NCBI RefSeq assembly: GCF_016889705.1
Contig: NZ_CP069526.1
Coordinates: 6,138,001-6,202,000 of the forward strand
Direction: 5' to 3'
DNA length: 64,000 nucleotides
DNA from: Amycolatopsis sp. FDAARGOS 1241
GTDB lineage: Bacteria > Actinomycetota > Actinomycetes > Mycobacteriales > Pseudonocardiaceae
Position 1 is the first letter of the stretch. Every line of letters starts with the position of its first letter. The notes beneath the pieces were generated by a model. The model saw only the letters and a list, made by a program, of their open reading frames with translations. It was not told where the DNA came from and made no database searches. Positions 1-9,103 of this stretch are shown here, piece after piece. A program made the translations under genes and the position numbers.

Positions 1-272
1 GTGAGCAGTTCGGCGATGCCGACGCTCGCGAGACCGACGACGGACCCGACGGACAGGTCGATGCCGCCGATGAGGATCACCAGCGTAATGCCGACGGCGA
101 TGATGCCGATCTCGGAGATCGCGCGCACGACGTTGAACAGGTTCTCGCTGTTGAGGAACATGAGCTCGCCGTTGGTCGAGGGCGAGAACACGATCGCCGC
201 GGCGAACACCACGACCAGTCCGAATACGCTCTGGAACCGGAACAGCGCGGCACGCACCGTGCGCCCGCTCAC
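1..272 (-). CDS. Ribose-type sugar ABC transporter permease, partial (3' part beyond the window)
   Basis: Only the first 90 codons lie in the window; the gene runs off the left edge. It begins at a GTG whose bases overlap the TGA of the upstream ATPase gene (GTGA overlap), so the two were translated together. The visible protein has a membrane-spanning start followed by the motif IDLSVGSVVGL, a hallmark of RbsC-type permeases that form the membrane channel of sugar importers. The role as channel partner of the neighbouring ATPase is inferred from family and position. Because that ATPase is broken, this permease may have lost its partner. Sugar specificity cannot be told. Confidence 0.8.
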   Translation of the reverse strand, partial: MSGRTVRAALFRFQSVFGLVVVFAAAIVFSPSTNGELMFLNSENLFNVVRAISEIGIIAVGITLVILIGGIDLSVGSVVGLASVGIAELL

Positions 273-1792
273 GGGACATCTCCCATCGATGCGGTCAGCA
301 ACTCCCCTTCTCCGGCGAGCGCGGTGTCCAGTTCGTGCACCATCTGCCCACCCCGCGGCACGACGACGCGGTCGTACACGCCGACCAGCTCCGCGGGTTC
401 GGACGACGCCAGCAAGATTCCGACACCGGTGCGTGCGATTTCTCCCAGAAGCCGGTAGATCTCGGCCTTCGCGCCGACGTCCACTCCCCGCGTCGGTTCG
501 TCGAGCAGCAACAAGTGGGGTTTGGTGAGCAATGCGCGTCCGAGAACCACCTTTTGCTGATTGCCACCGGACAGCGCGCCGACGGGGTCGGCCAATGCGT
601 GCAGCTTGACGCCCAGCCGTTCGGCCGAGCCGCGCGCGGTGTCGCGTTCCCGGGCGGCGGGGACGATGCCGAAGCGAGCCAGCGCGACCACCACGGACAG
701 GACGGTGTTGGCGAGGATCGAGTGGTCCGGCGCGAGCCCGGAGATCCGGCGGTCCTCGGGGACGAACGCGACGCCGTTGCGGAGCGCGTCGCGCGGGGAC
801 CGGGGCCGGTACTCCTGCCCGTTGAGCCGGATCGTGCCGGCGGTGATGGTCGGTGCGGATGCGCCGTAAAGGGCTTCGAGCAGTTCCGTGCGTCCGGAGC
901 CGAGCAACCCGGCGACGCCGACGATCTCGCCCGCCCCGACCCGGAGGCTGATCCCGGCGGGCTCGCGCCGGCCCGCACTGGGCGCGAGGACGAGTTGTTC
1001 GGCTTCCAACACGTGATCGTCATCGGACGGTTTAGTGTCGGTCTTGAACGTCTGCTGTACCGGCCGACCCACCATCGCATCGGCGGCTTGCGCGGCCGTC
1101 AGCTCACACGCCGCGAACGGCCACGACTTCGCCGTTGCGCAGCACCGTAGCCCGGTCCGCGACGCGTCCGATTTCCTCCATGCGGTGGGAGATGTAGACC
1201 ACCGCCACCCCAGCGGCGCGCAGCTGATCGATCACACCGAACAGCCGCTGAACCTCCCGTGGTGAAAGCGCCGATGTCGGTTCGTCCATGATCAGGATGC
1301 GTGCGTTCAGGGACAACGCTTTGGCGATGGACACCAGTTGTTGTTCGCCGGTACGCAATCGCTCGGCGGGTGCGGTGGCGTCGAGGTCCACACCGGACCG
1401 TTCGAGGAGCTCTCGTGTTCTCCTGACCATGTGCTTGCGGTCCAGCACCCCGTACGGCGTTGCGGTTCGCGCCCCAGGAACACGTTCTCCGCCACCGAAA
1501 GCGCCGGCACGAGGTCCAGCTCCTGGTGGATCATGGCGATCCCCGCGCGCTGCGCGTCGGCCGGGCGGGCGAACCGGACCGGCTCCCCACCGATCCGGAT
1601 CGCCCCCTCCTCGGCGGCGACCTCTCCGGAGAGAACCTTCATCAGGGTGGGCTTGCCCGCCCCGTTCTCCCCGAGCAGGGCATGCACCTCCCCCGCCCAC
1701 ACGGTGAAATCCACCGAGCGAACCGCACGCACCCCGCCGTAGGACTTGCTGACGCCGGCCAGCTCGACCAGCGCGACGCCGTCGTCGCCCAT
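269..1792 (-). pseudogene. Sugar ABC transporter ATPase (RbsA type), broken by two frameshifts
   Basis: This is the two-domain ATPase that would power import of a pentose or related sugar. Three reading frames are needed to follow it. The first half (1792 to about 1455) has the N-terminal Walker A. A one-base shift near 1450-1470 moves to the frame with MDEPTSALS and YISHRMEE. A second shift at about 1106 (removing one T restores the frame) leads into the second ATPase domain, with GLLGSGRTELL, LSGGNQQKVVL and LDEPTRGVDVGAK. Walker A in domain 1 reads [10 protein letters not shown]: residue 48 is Pro where Ser or Thr binds Mg-ATP. That substitution cannot be a length error, so real decay is likely, although the frameshifts alone could be sequencing errors. 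Confidence 0.8.
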
Positions 1793-1813
1793 CCCCTCGT
1801 TCCCGACGTATGA

Positions 1814-1825
1814 GAAATCGATTAC
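1814..1825. promoter_or_regulatory. Candidate LacI-family operator upstream of the sugar ABC operon
   Basis: GAAATCGATTAC fits the LacI-family half-site consensus GNAANCGNTTNC at every fixed position and is nearly palindromic around the central CG. It lies about 22 bp upstream of the ATPase start on the minus strand, where a repressor would block transcription. LacI-type repressors commonly control RbsABC-type transporters; no LacI gene is in the window. The role is inferred. Confidence 0.45.
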
Positions 1826-2192
1826 CAGCGAAGGTAAGGGCAGGTCGCAGCGGGTGTCAAGGGTCGCTGGACAAGTGGCGGAAACTGCTCAAAATCGGAT
1901 TATCGCAGCGGTCCGACCCGCTATTGCGGGGTATCCCGGTGGGCTGAGTGGAGCAGGACTCGCGGCCTGTCTCGAGATCACCGAGCCGACAGTGGTGCGA
2001 AGTGGACAACATCAGGTGCCGGGCTGTCGTCACACGCACCCGGGCGCTGTGCACCGGCCCCGCACAACGACAGACAAGCTCGAACTTGAACAACAGATGA
2101 CACCCCGCCACCACTCTCCGCACTCTCGCCCTCACCTCGCCGTTGACCCCGTACCGTCAGCACGTGCTTTGTGGCAGTCCTCGCGCAATCAC

Positions 2193-2224
2193 CGGCCCAG
2201 CGGGTGTGGCCTGGGCCGCTTTTT
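2193..2224 (+). terminator. Terminator-like hairpin in the leader of the carboxylase gene
   Basis: CGGCCCAG (2193-2200) pairs with CTGGGCCG (2211-2218) and is followed by a run of five T at 2220-2224. No plus-strand gene ends here, so it lies about 150 bases inside the likely leader of the downstream gene. It could be an attenuator, or it could precede the true promoter. Role uncertain. Confidence 0.4.
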
Positions 2225-2376
2225 GGCGGGTTCCCACAATGCAGCGGGTCCGGCATGCGCCATGCACGACATTGGTGTACCCGCCGGTAAGGGAGCAGGG
2301 TGTAAGCGAAAACAGGCGACGATCCGGGGGCCGGACGTCGCCTGCTGCGCGTGGGTAGCTTTGGGAGGCTCAGTCG

Positions 2377-5300
2377 GTGTTCAGTCGTGTCGCCATCGTG
2401 AACCGCGGGGAAGCCGCTATGCGGTTGATCCACGCTGTCCGAGACCTTTCCGCGGAGACCGGTACGCGGATCGAGACGGTCGCCCTCTACACCGACGCGG
2501 ACCGGTCCGCGACGTTCGTGCGCGAGGCCGACGTGGCCTACTCGCTGGGGCCCGCGTCGGCGCGGCCGTACCTGGACCTCGCCAAGCTGGAGAAGGCGCT
2601 GGTCGAGACCGGTGCGGACGCGGCGTGGGTCGGCTGGGGCTTCGTCGCCGAAGACCCGGCGTTCGCGGAACTGTGCGAGAAGATCGGGATCACGTTTGTC
2701 GGGCCCAGCGCGGACGCCATGCGCAAGCTCGGCGACAAGATCGGCGCGAAGCTGATCGCCGAGGAGGTCGGGGTCCCCGTCGCGCCGTGGAGCCGGGGTG
2801 AGGTCGCGACGCTCGAGGACGCGCTGGCAGCCGGCGACAAGATCGGCTATCCGCTGATGCTCAAGGCCACCGCGGGCGGCGGCGGGCGCGGGATCCGCAA
2901 GGTGGCGTCGGGCGACGAGCTCGCGGAGGCGTACGAGCGCACGAGCCAGGAAGCGCTGCGCGCGTTCGGCTCGGGTGTCGTGTTCCTGGAGCGACTCGTC
3001 ACGGGCGCGCGCCACGTCGAGGTCCAGGTGATCTCCGACGGCGAAACCGCGTGGGCGCTGGGGGTGCGCGACTGTTCGGTGCAGCGGCGCAACCAGAAGA
3101 TCATCGAGGAGTCGGCGTCGCCGGTCCTCGCGCCGGAGCAGACGGCGGAGCTGAAGGCGTCGGCCGAGCGGCTCGCGGTCAAGGTGGGCTACCGCGGCGC
3201 CTGCACCGTCGAGTTCCTCTACCACCCGGGCGAGAAGCTGTTCGCCTTCCTCGAAGTGAACACGCGCCTGCAGGTGGAGCACCCGATCACCGAGATCACC
3301 ACGAGCACGGACCTCGTGCGGCTGCAGCTGCACGTCGCGTCGGGCGGCAAGCTCGAGGGCGAGCAGCCCGCCGAGCTCGGCCACGCCGTCGAAGCGCGGC
3401 TCAACGCCGAAGATCCCGACCGCGACTTCGCCCCCTCCCCCGGGCACATCACGCGGCTGCTGCTGCCGGCGGGCCCCGGGATCCGCGTCGACACCGGCGT
3501 GAGCGAGGGCGACACGATCCCCGCCGACTTCGACTCGATGATCGCGAAGATCATCGCCTACGGCCGCGACCGCGACCAGGCGCTCGCCCGCCTGCGCCGT
3601 GCCATGGCCGAGACGACCGTGATCATCGAGGGCGGCGCCACCAACAAGAGCTTCGTGCTCGATCTGCTCGACCAGCCCGAGGTGATCGACGCCAGTGCCG
3701 ACACCGGCTGGATCGACCGCGTGCGCGCCGAAGGCCGCCTGGTCACCAGCAAGCACTCCGCGATCGCGCTCGCCGCCGCGGCCATCGAGGCGTACGAGGA
3801 CGAGGAGGAGATCGCCCGCGTCCGGCTGCTCTCGACCGCGCACGGCGGCCGCCCGCAGGTGCAGCACGAGAGCGGCCGTCCGCTCGACCTGAAGCTGCGC
3901 GGCGTCTCCTACCGCGTGAGCGTGGCCCGCGTCGGGCAGAAGCGCTTCCGCGTCGGCATCAGCGGTGGCGGCGACGTGCACCCGGCCGACGTCGAGATCG
4001 AGCGCTTCGACGAGCACAGCGGCCAGATCACGGTCAACGGCACCCGCTTCCGCCTCGTCGCCGCGACGCACGGCCCGATCCACCTGGTCGAGGTCGACGG
4101 CATCACCCACCGCGTGAGCCGCGACGAAGGCGGGGTCGTCCGCTCCCCCGCGCCCGCGCTGGTGGTCGCGACGCCGCTGTCGCTCGGCGACGAGGTCGAC
4201 GCCGGCGCCCCGATCCTCGTGCTGGAGAGCATGAAGATGGAGACGGTGCTGCGCGCGCCGTTCCGCGCGCGGGTGCGCGAGCTGCCCGTGTCCGTCGGCA
4301 GCCAGGTCGAGACCGGCGCCGCGCTGCTGCGCCTCGAACCGCTGGCCGACGACGCGGAGGCGGACGAAGCCGCCGAGGCGACCGAGGCCGCTGAGATCGA
4401 GCTGCCCGCCGAGCCCACGGGCACGGCTCCGGCCGACCGCGCCGAGCGCGGCCTGCAGGACCTGCGCAGCCTCGTGCTCGGCTTCGACGTCGACCCGCAC
4501 GACCAGCGCCGCACGCTCGCCGGCTACCTCGCCGCGCGCGCCGAGCTGGGCGAAAACCGGCCGCTCACGGGCGAAATCAGCCTGCTGAGCGTGTTCGCGG
4601 ACCTGTCGGAGCTGATGCGCAACAAACCCTCGGGTGAGGACGTCAGCGCGGCGAGCCCGGTGCACAGCGCCCGCGAGTACTTCCACACGTACCTGCAGAG
4701 CCTCGACGTCGAGCGCGCCGGCCTGCCCGAGTCGTACCAGGCGCGGCTGCGCCGCGTGCTCGGTCACTACGGCGTGGCCGACCACGAGCGCACGCCGGAG
4801 CTGGAGGAAGCGGTCTTCCGCATCTTCCTGGCGCAGCAACGTGCTTCGTCCGACGTCGCGATCGTGACGGCCCTGCTGCGGCAGTGGCTCACCGAGGCGC
4901 CGCCGACGGGCGACCTGCGTGAGGAGGCCGGCCTGGCGCTGGAACACCTCGTGGCCGCCACGCAGCTGCGGCACCCGGCCGTGAGCGACCTCGCGCGCGG
5001 CGTCGTGTTCCGCTGGTTCGCGCAGCCGCTGCTGCGGCGGGCGCGCGCGGAGGTCTACGCCGAGGTGCGCCAGAGCCTGCGCTACCTCGACCAGCACCCG
5101 GACGCGGCCGACCGCGCCGAGCGCATCGCGCACATGGTGTCGAGCTCAGAGCCGCTCGTGCGGCTGCTCGGCCAGCGCATCGGCCGCCCGGGCACGGACC
5201 CGGCGCCGCTGCTGGAGGTGCTGACCCGGCGTTACTACGGCAACAAGAGCCTGTCCGGAATCGAACGGCGCGAGGTCGCGGAGTGTGTGTTCGTGACCGC

Positions 5301-7848
5301 GGAGCACGCCGAGCCCGCTCGCGTGGTCACCACGGCCGTCGACTTCGCGCGGCTGCCGGACGCGATGGGCGCCGCGGGTGCGCTGGCGAACGGCGCGAGC
5401 ACGTACGCCGTCGCCGACATTTACGTGACGTGGGCCGACCAGCCGGACATCGACACGATGGCCGCGCGCCTGGGCGAGGTGATCGCCGCGCAGCCGCTGC
5501 CGGAGGCGATCACGCGCATCACCACCACTGTCGCCGGTGGGGGCGGTGCCGTGATGCACCACCACTTCACGTTCCGCCGTGGTTCGGCCGGCTTCGCGGA
5601 GGACCGGCTGATCCGCGGCCTGCACCCGCGCGTCGCCGAGCGCATGCAGCTGGAGCGGCTGCAGGAGTTCGACCTCACGCGCCTGCCTTCGGCCGACGAA
5701 GAGGTCTACCTGTTCAAGTGCGTCGCGCAGGCCAACCCGGCCGACGAGCGCCTGGTCGCGATGGCGCAGGTGCGCGACCTGACGCCGCTGCGCGAGGCCG
5801 ACGGCCGGCTCGTGTCGCTGCCCGCGGCGGAGGACACGCTGGCCGCGTGCCTCGACGCGATCCGCAACGTGCAGGCGCAGCGTCCGGCGCGCAAACGCTT
5901 CGACACCAACCGGATCGTCGTCTACGTGTGGCCGCCGAGCGACCTCACGATGGACGAGCTGAACCTGCTCGCCCAGCGCGTGCTGCCGTCGACGGCGGGC
6001 GCGGGCCTGGAGGAGATCCAGTTCCTGGCGCGGCGGCGCAACCCGGAGACCGGGGAGCTGACCGACCTCGCTGTGACGATCCGCGACGTCGCCGGCACGG
6101 GCGTGCGCCTGTCCGTCGGCGAGCCGTCGCGGGAGCCGGTGCAGCCGCTGGACGACTACCGCCAGAAGGTGCTGCGCGCGGCGCGCCGCGACACTGTCTA
6201 CCCGTACGAGCTCACCGACCTGCTCGCCGGCGAGGGCACGTTCGCCGAGCACGACCTCGACGACACGGGCGCGCTGGTGCCGGTCGACCGGCCGAAGGGC
6301 CGCAACAAGGCCGCGATCGTCGCCGGTGTCGTGAGCACGCCGACCGAGCGCGTGCCCGAGGGCGTGCGGCGGGTGGTGCTGCTGGGCGACCCGACGAAGG
6401 CGCTCGGCGCGCTGTCCGAGCCGGAGTGCGCGCGGGTGATCGCGGCGCTGGACCTCGCGGAGCGGATGCAGGTACCGCTCGAATGGTTCGCGCTGTCGGC
6501 CGGCGCCCGCATCTCGATGGATTCCGGCACGGAGAACATGGACTGGGTGGCGGCCGCGCTCAAGCGGATCGTCGAGTTCACGCAGACGGGCGGGGAGATC
6601 AACATCGTCGTCGCCGGCATCACCGTGGGCGCGCAGCCGTACTGGAACGCCGAAGCCACGATGCTGATGCACACCAAGGGCATCCTGGTCATGACGCCGG
6701 ACTCGGCGATGGTGCTCACCGGCAAGCAGTCGCTCGACTTCTCCGGCGGCGTGTCAGCCGAGGACAACTTCGGCATCGGCGGTTACGACCGCGTGATGGG
6801 TCCCAACGGGCAGGCGCAGTACTGGGCGCCGAACCTGGCGGGGGCGCGTGATGTGCTGATGGCGCACTACGACCACACCTACGTGGTGCCGGGCGAAGCC
6901 GGCCCGCGCGCCGCGGCCACCGCGGACCCGGTGAACCGCGACGTGTCGGACTACCCGCACGCGATCGTCGGCAGCGATTTCACGACGGTGGGACAGATCT
7001 TCTCGGCCGAGCACAACCCGGACCGCAAGAAGCCGTTCGACATCCGCACGGTGATGCGGGCACTGTCCGATCAGGACCACCCGGTGCTGGAACGCTGGGC
7101 CGGCATGGCGGACGCCGACACGGCGGCGGTGCAGGACGCGCACATCGGCGGGCACCCGGTGTGCCTGCTGGGCATCGAGTCGCGGTCGGTGCCGCGCCGC
7201 GGCTTCCCGCCCACCGACGGTCCGGACACCTACACCGCGGGCACGCTGTTCCCGCGGTCGTCGAAGAAGGCCGCGCGCGCCATCAACTCCGCCAGCGGCA
7301 ACCGGCCGCTGGTCGTGCTCGCGAACCTGTCCGGCTTCGACGGCTCCCCGGAGTCGATGCGCAAACTGCAGCTGGAGTACGGCGCCGAGATCGGCCGTGC
7401 GATTGTGAACTTCGACGGTCCGATCGTGTTCACCGTGATCTCGCGCTACCACGGCGGTGCGTTCGTGGTGTTCTCGAAGGCGCTGAACCCGAACATGACG
7501 GTGCTCGCCCTCGAAGGCTCCTTCGCCTCCGTGCTGGGCGGCGCCCCGGCCGCGGCCGTCGTGTTCTCCGGCGAGGTCAACACCCGCACGGCGAACGACC
7601 CGCGCGTCGCCACGCTCCAAGCCCGTCTGGGCGAGCTGACCGGCGCCGAACGGGCCGCCTGCGCCGCCGAACTGGCGGAGGTGCAGGCGTCCGTGCGCGC
7701 CGAGAAGCTGGGCGAGGTGGCCGCCGAGTTCGACCGCGTGCACAGCATCCAGCGGGCCGTCGAGGTCGGTTCGGTGGACGCGATCGTTTCGGTCGCCGAG
7801 CTGCGGCCGCGGATCGTCGAGGCGATCGAGCACGGCCTGAAGCGCTGA
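2377..7848 (+). CDS. Single-chain acyl-CoA carboxylase (biotin carboxylase + BCCP + carboxyltransferase)
   Basis: The 1,823-residue protein combines all three activities of a biotin-dependent acyl-CoA carboxylase, the cytoplasmic ATP- and bicarbonate-driven carboxylation of acetyl- or propionyl-CoA for lipid or polyketide synthesis. Residues 1-450 are biotin carboxylase, with a glycine-rich ATP-grasp loop near 160-170 and the EVNTRLQVEH motif near 293-302. The carrier domain has ESMKME with biotinyl Lys620. A long middle region follows, and residues about 1290-1823 are the carboxyltransferase (TENMDW near 1384, KQSLDFSGG near 1450). The GTG start is fixed by GGGAGG 8 bases upstream. Fused proteins of this size are known in actinobacteria beside the usual split enzymes. 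The acyl substrate cannot be decided. The frame is intact, unlike several neighbours. Confidence 0.93.
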   Translation: MFSRVAIVNRGEAAMRLIHAVRDLSAETGTRIETVALYTDADRSATFVREADVAYSLGPASARPYLDLAKLEKALVETGADAAWVGWGFVAEDPAFAELCEKIGITFVGPSADAMRKLGDKIGAKLIAEEVGVPVAPWSRGEVATLEDALAAGDKIGYPLMLKATAGGGGRGIRKVASGDELAEAYERTSQEALRAFGSGVVFLERLVTGARHVEVQVISDGETAWALGVRDCSVQRRNQKIIEESASPVLAPEQTAELKASAERLAVKVGYRGACTVEFLYHPGEKLFAFLEVNTRLQVEHPITEITTSTDLVRLQLHVASGGKLEGEQPAELGHAVEARLNAEDPDRDFAPSPGHITRLLLPAGPGIRVDTGVSEGDTIPADFDSMIAKIIAYGRDRDQALARLRRAMAETTVIIEGGATNKSFVLDLLDQPEVIDASADTGWIDRVRAEGRLVTSKHSAIALAAAAIEAYEDEEEIARVRLLSTAHGGRPQVQHESGRPLDLKLRGVSYRVSVARVGQKRFRVGISGGGDVHPADVEIERFDEHSGQITVNGTRFRLVAATHGPIHLVEVDGITHRVSRDEGGVVRSPAPALVVATPLSLGDEVDAGAPILVLESMKMETVLRAPFRARVRELPVSVGSQVETGAALLRLEPLADDAEADEAAEATEAAEIELPAEPTGTAPADRAERGLQDLRSLVLGFDVDPHDQRRTLAGYLAARAELGENRPLTGEISLLSVFADLSELMRNKPSGEDVSAASPVHSAREYFHTYLQSLDVERAGLPESYQARLRRVLGHYGVADHERTPELEEAVFRIFLAQQRASSDVAIVTALLRQWLTEAPPTGDLREEAGLALEHLVAATQLRHPAVSDLARGVVFRWFAQPLLRRARAEVYAEVRQSLRYLDQHPDAADRAERIAHMVSSSEPLVRLLGQRIGRPGTDPAPLLEVLTRRYYGNKSLSGIERREVAECVFVTAEHAEPARVVTTAVDFARLPDAMGAAGALANGASTYAVADIYVTWADQPDIDTMAARLGEVIAAQPLPEAITRITTTVAGGGGAVMHHHFTFRRGSAGFAEDRLIRGLHPRVAERMQLERLQEFDLTRLPSADEEVYLFKCVAQANPADERLVAMAQVRDLTPLREADGRLVSLPAAEDTLAACLDAIRNVQAQRPARKRFDTNRIVVYVWPPSDLTMDELNLLAQRVLPSTAGAGLEEIQFLARRRNPETGELTDLAVTIRDVAGTGVRLSVGEPSREPVQPLDDYRQKVLRAARRDTVYPYELTDLLAGEGTFAEHDLDDTGALVPVDRPKGRNKAAIVAGVVSTPTERVPEGVRRVVLLGDPTKALGALSEPECARVIAALDLAERMQVPLEWFALSAGARISMDSGTENMDWVAAALKRIVEFTQTGGEINIVVAGITVGAQPYWNAEATMLMHTKGILVMTPDSAMVLTGKQSLDFSGGVSAEDNFGIGGYDRVMGPNGQAQYWAPNLAGARDVLMAHYDHTYVVPGEAGPRAAATADPVNRDVSDYPHAIVGSDFTTVGQIFSAEHNPDRKKPFDIRTVMRALSDQDHPVLERWAGMADADTAAVQDAHIGGHPVCLLGIESRSVPRRGFPPTDGPDTYTAGTLFPRSSKKAARAINSASGNRPLVVLANLSGFDGSPESMRKLQLEYGAEIGRAIVNFDGPIVFTVISRYHGGAFVVFSKALNPNMTVLALEGSFASVLGGAPAAAVVFSGEVNTRTANDPRVATLQARLGELTGAERAACAAELAEVQASVRAEKLGEVAAEFDRVHSIQRAVEVGSVDAIVSVAELRPRIVEAIEHGLKR

Positions 7849-7864
7849 GGTAGGTCGCGGAGAG

Positions 7865-7897
7865 CGCCGGGTCCGGTTTTCGGGCCCGGCGTTTTTC
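7865..7897. terminator. Rho-independent terminator after the carboxylase gene
   Basis: CGCCGGGTCC (7865-7874) pairs with GGGCCCGGCG (7882-7891), allowing one G-U pair, and is followed by TTTTT. It sits 17 bases after the carboxylase stop and just before the 3' end of the converging dehydrogenase relic. Confidence 0.85.
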
Positions 7898-7898
7898 C

Positions 7899-8468
7899 TC
7901 AGCAGACAGAGGCCAGCAGTTCTTCGACGTCGGCTTCCCGCGGTGCTCGGGGCGCGTTCTCGGTGACGGCGTCGGCCAAGGCCGCTCGGGCGACGGCGGG
8001 TGGGTCTTCACGGGTCAGGCCCAGGTCGCGCAGCGGGCGTTTGATGCCGATGACTGCGGAGATCGCGCCGACGGCGTCCGCTGCGGACCGTGCATGCAGA
8101 GCGTCGGCCACCTGCGCGTACGGGTCCGCTACGGCTTCCGCGCTGAACGTCATCACCTCCTCCAACACGGCCGCCAGCACGACACCGTGGGGCGTGCCGG
8201 TGCGGGCGGTGATGGCGTAGCCGAGGCCGTGGACCAGGCCGAGACCCGAGCGCGTCAGCGCGTGGCCCGCGAGGTGCGCGCCGAGCATCAGCTGGGCGCG
8301 AGCTTCGAGGTTGGCGCCGTCGCGGAAGGCGACGGGGAGCCACTCGCCAACGAGGGCGACCGCACGGGTCGCGTCGGCGGCCGAACCGCTGTCCGCGCCG
8401 TGGGAGGCGACGGATTCGGTGCCGTGGACGAGTGCGGTGGCGGCGGTGATCGCGGCGGGCAGGCCGAG
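7899..8468 (-). pseudogene. Iron-containing alcohol dehydrogenase / maleylacetate reductase, C-terminal remnant
   Basis: About 190 residues of the C-terminal, metal-binding half of a group III (iron) alcohol dehydrogenase remain. They run from LPAAITAAT through the metal-site region with VHGTESVAS and GLGLVHGLGYAITARTG followed by PHGV, to a normal stop. The N-terminal NAD-binding half, about 170 residues in family members, is absent. Upstream of about 8468 the frame runs into the antisense of an IclR gene. Maleylacetate reductases of aromatic catabolism belong to this family and are often paired with an IclR regulator, which fits the neighbour, but specificity is a guess. A remnant without the cofactor domain should be inactive. 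Confidence 0.75.
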
Positions 8469-8469
8469 C

Positions 8470-9024
8470 GTGGGCCGGCGGTTGTTCTCGCTGGTCGCCC
8501 GCACGGCCGAGGACCGCCTGGTGCGCGCCGCCGAGCCGGCGATGCACGCCCTGTCGGAGGACCTCGAGGAAACCAGACACCTCTGCGTCCTGCGCGACCG
8601 CGAGGTGCTGACCCTGCTTTCGTCTCCGGGCACTCGTTCCGGGTCCACGAGTGGGAAGGCCGCGGCGTCCCCGCAACCCGCACCTCAGCCGACCGCGTGC
8701 TCCTCCTGGACGCGACACCGGACGAGCTGTACGTGCGCTTCCCCCGGCTTCGCGGAGCTGCCCACCCTGTGGGCCAAGTTCCGGCGCGCGCGAGCGGACG
8801 GTTTCGCTTGCGTGGCCGAAGAATTCGAACCGGGTAGTTCGTGCGTCTCCGCCCCCGCGCGCGACTACCGCGGCCGCGTGGTGGCCGCGTTGAACATCTC
8901 GGCGCCCCACACCCGCATCCGCGACCGGCTCACCACGGCCGGCCACCGCACCGTCACCGCGGCGGCCTCGGTGTCGGCCCTCCTGGGCTGGGACACCACA
9001 CCCGCGCCCGGCCGCCCGGTGTGA
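8470..9024 (+). pseudogene. IclR-family regulator, effector-domain remnant with two frameshifts
   Basis: The fragment matches the C-terminal effector-binding domain of IclR regulators (GRRLFSLVARTAEDRL, TRHLCVLRDREVLTLLS, then GFACVAEEFEPGSSCVSAP and DYRGRVVAALNISAP). The N-terminal winged-helix DNA-binding half is missing. Reading through needs a shift near 8625 into the frame with GHSFRVHEWEGRG and a shift back at the CCCCC run near 8741-8745. It starts exactly where the dehydrogenase relic on the other strand ends. The two look like a formerly divergent pair whose shared promoter and 5' halves were deleted together. Confidence 0.75.
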
Positions 9025-9063
9025 GCACTGCGGCGGAAACGACGCCGACAGCAGACGGCCCGG

Positions 9064-9096
9064 CGGGTGCCGGGTCCGGTGTGGACCCGGCGCCCG
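9064..9096. terminator. Bidirectional hairpin between IclR relic and PadR gene
   Basis: A 14-bp stem (9064-9077 with 9083-9096, one G-U pair) with a 5-base loop lies between two converging genes. There is no clear T-run, so it is a weak intrinsic terminator by the classical rule, though actinomycete terminators often lack the T-run. Confidence 0.5.
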
Positions 9097-9103
9097 TCGT
9101 GGG

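Larger units (their letters stand above)
1793..2376. other. Intergenic region between the sugar ABC operon and the acyl-CoA carboxylase gene
   Basis: I find no convincing gene in these 584 bases: short open frames on either strand lack recognisable domains and good ribosome sites. The stretch must carry divergent promoters. Visible elements are the LacI-type site at 1814-1825, a perfect 10-bp palindrome AGCACGTGCT at 2159-2168, and the terminator-like hairpin at 2193-2224. A strong ribosome site, GGGAGG at 2363-2368, serves the carboxylase gene. Confidence 0.5.

Noticed and set aside
1857..2135. Small minus-strand ORF in the region before the carboxylase gene
   Set aside because: No ribosome site, unusual composition, and no recognisable domain; treated as noncoding.
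1978..5133. A 1,051-codon open frame on the minus strand opposite the carboxylase gene
   Set aside because: It is an antisense shadow of high-GC codon bias: repetitive Arg/Ala/Leu-rich sequence, no domain, no ribosome site, and the plus-strand gene is certain.
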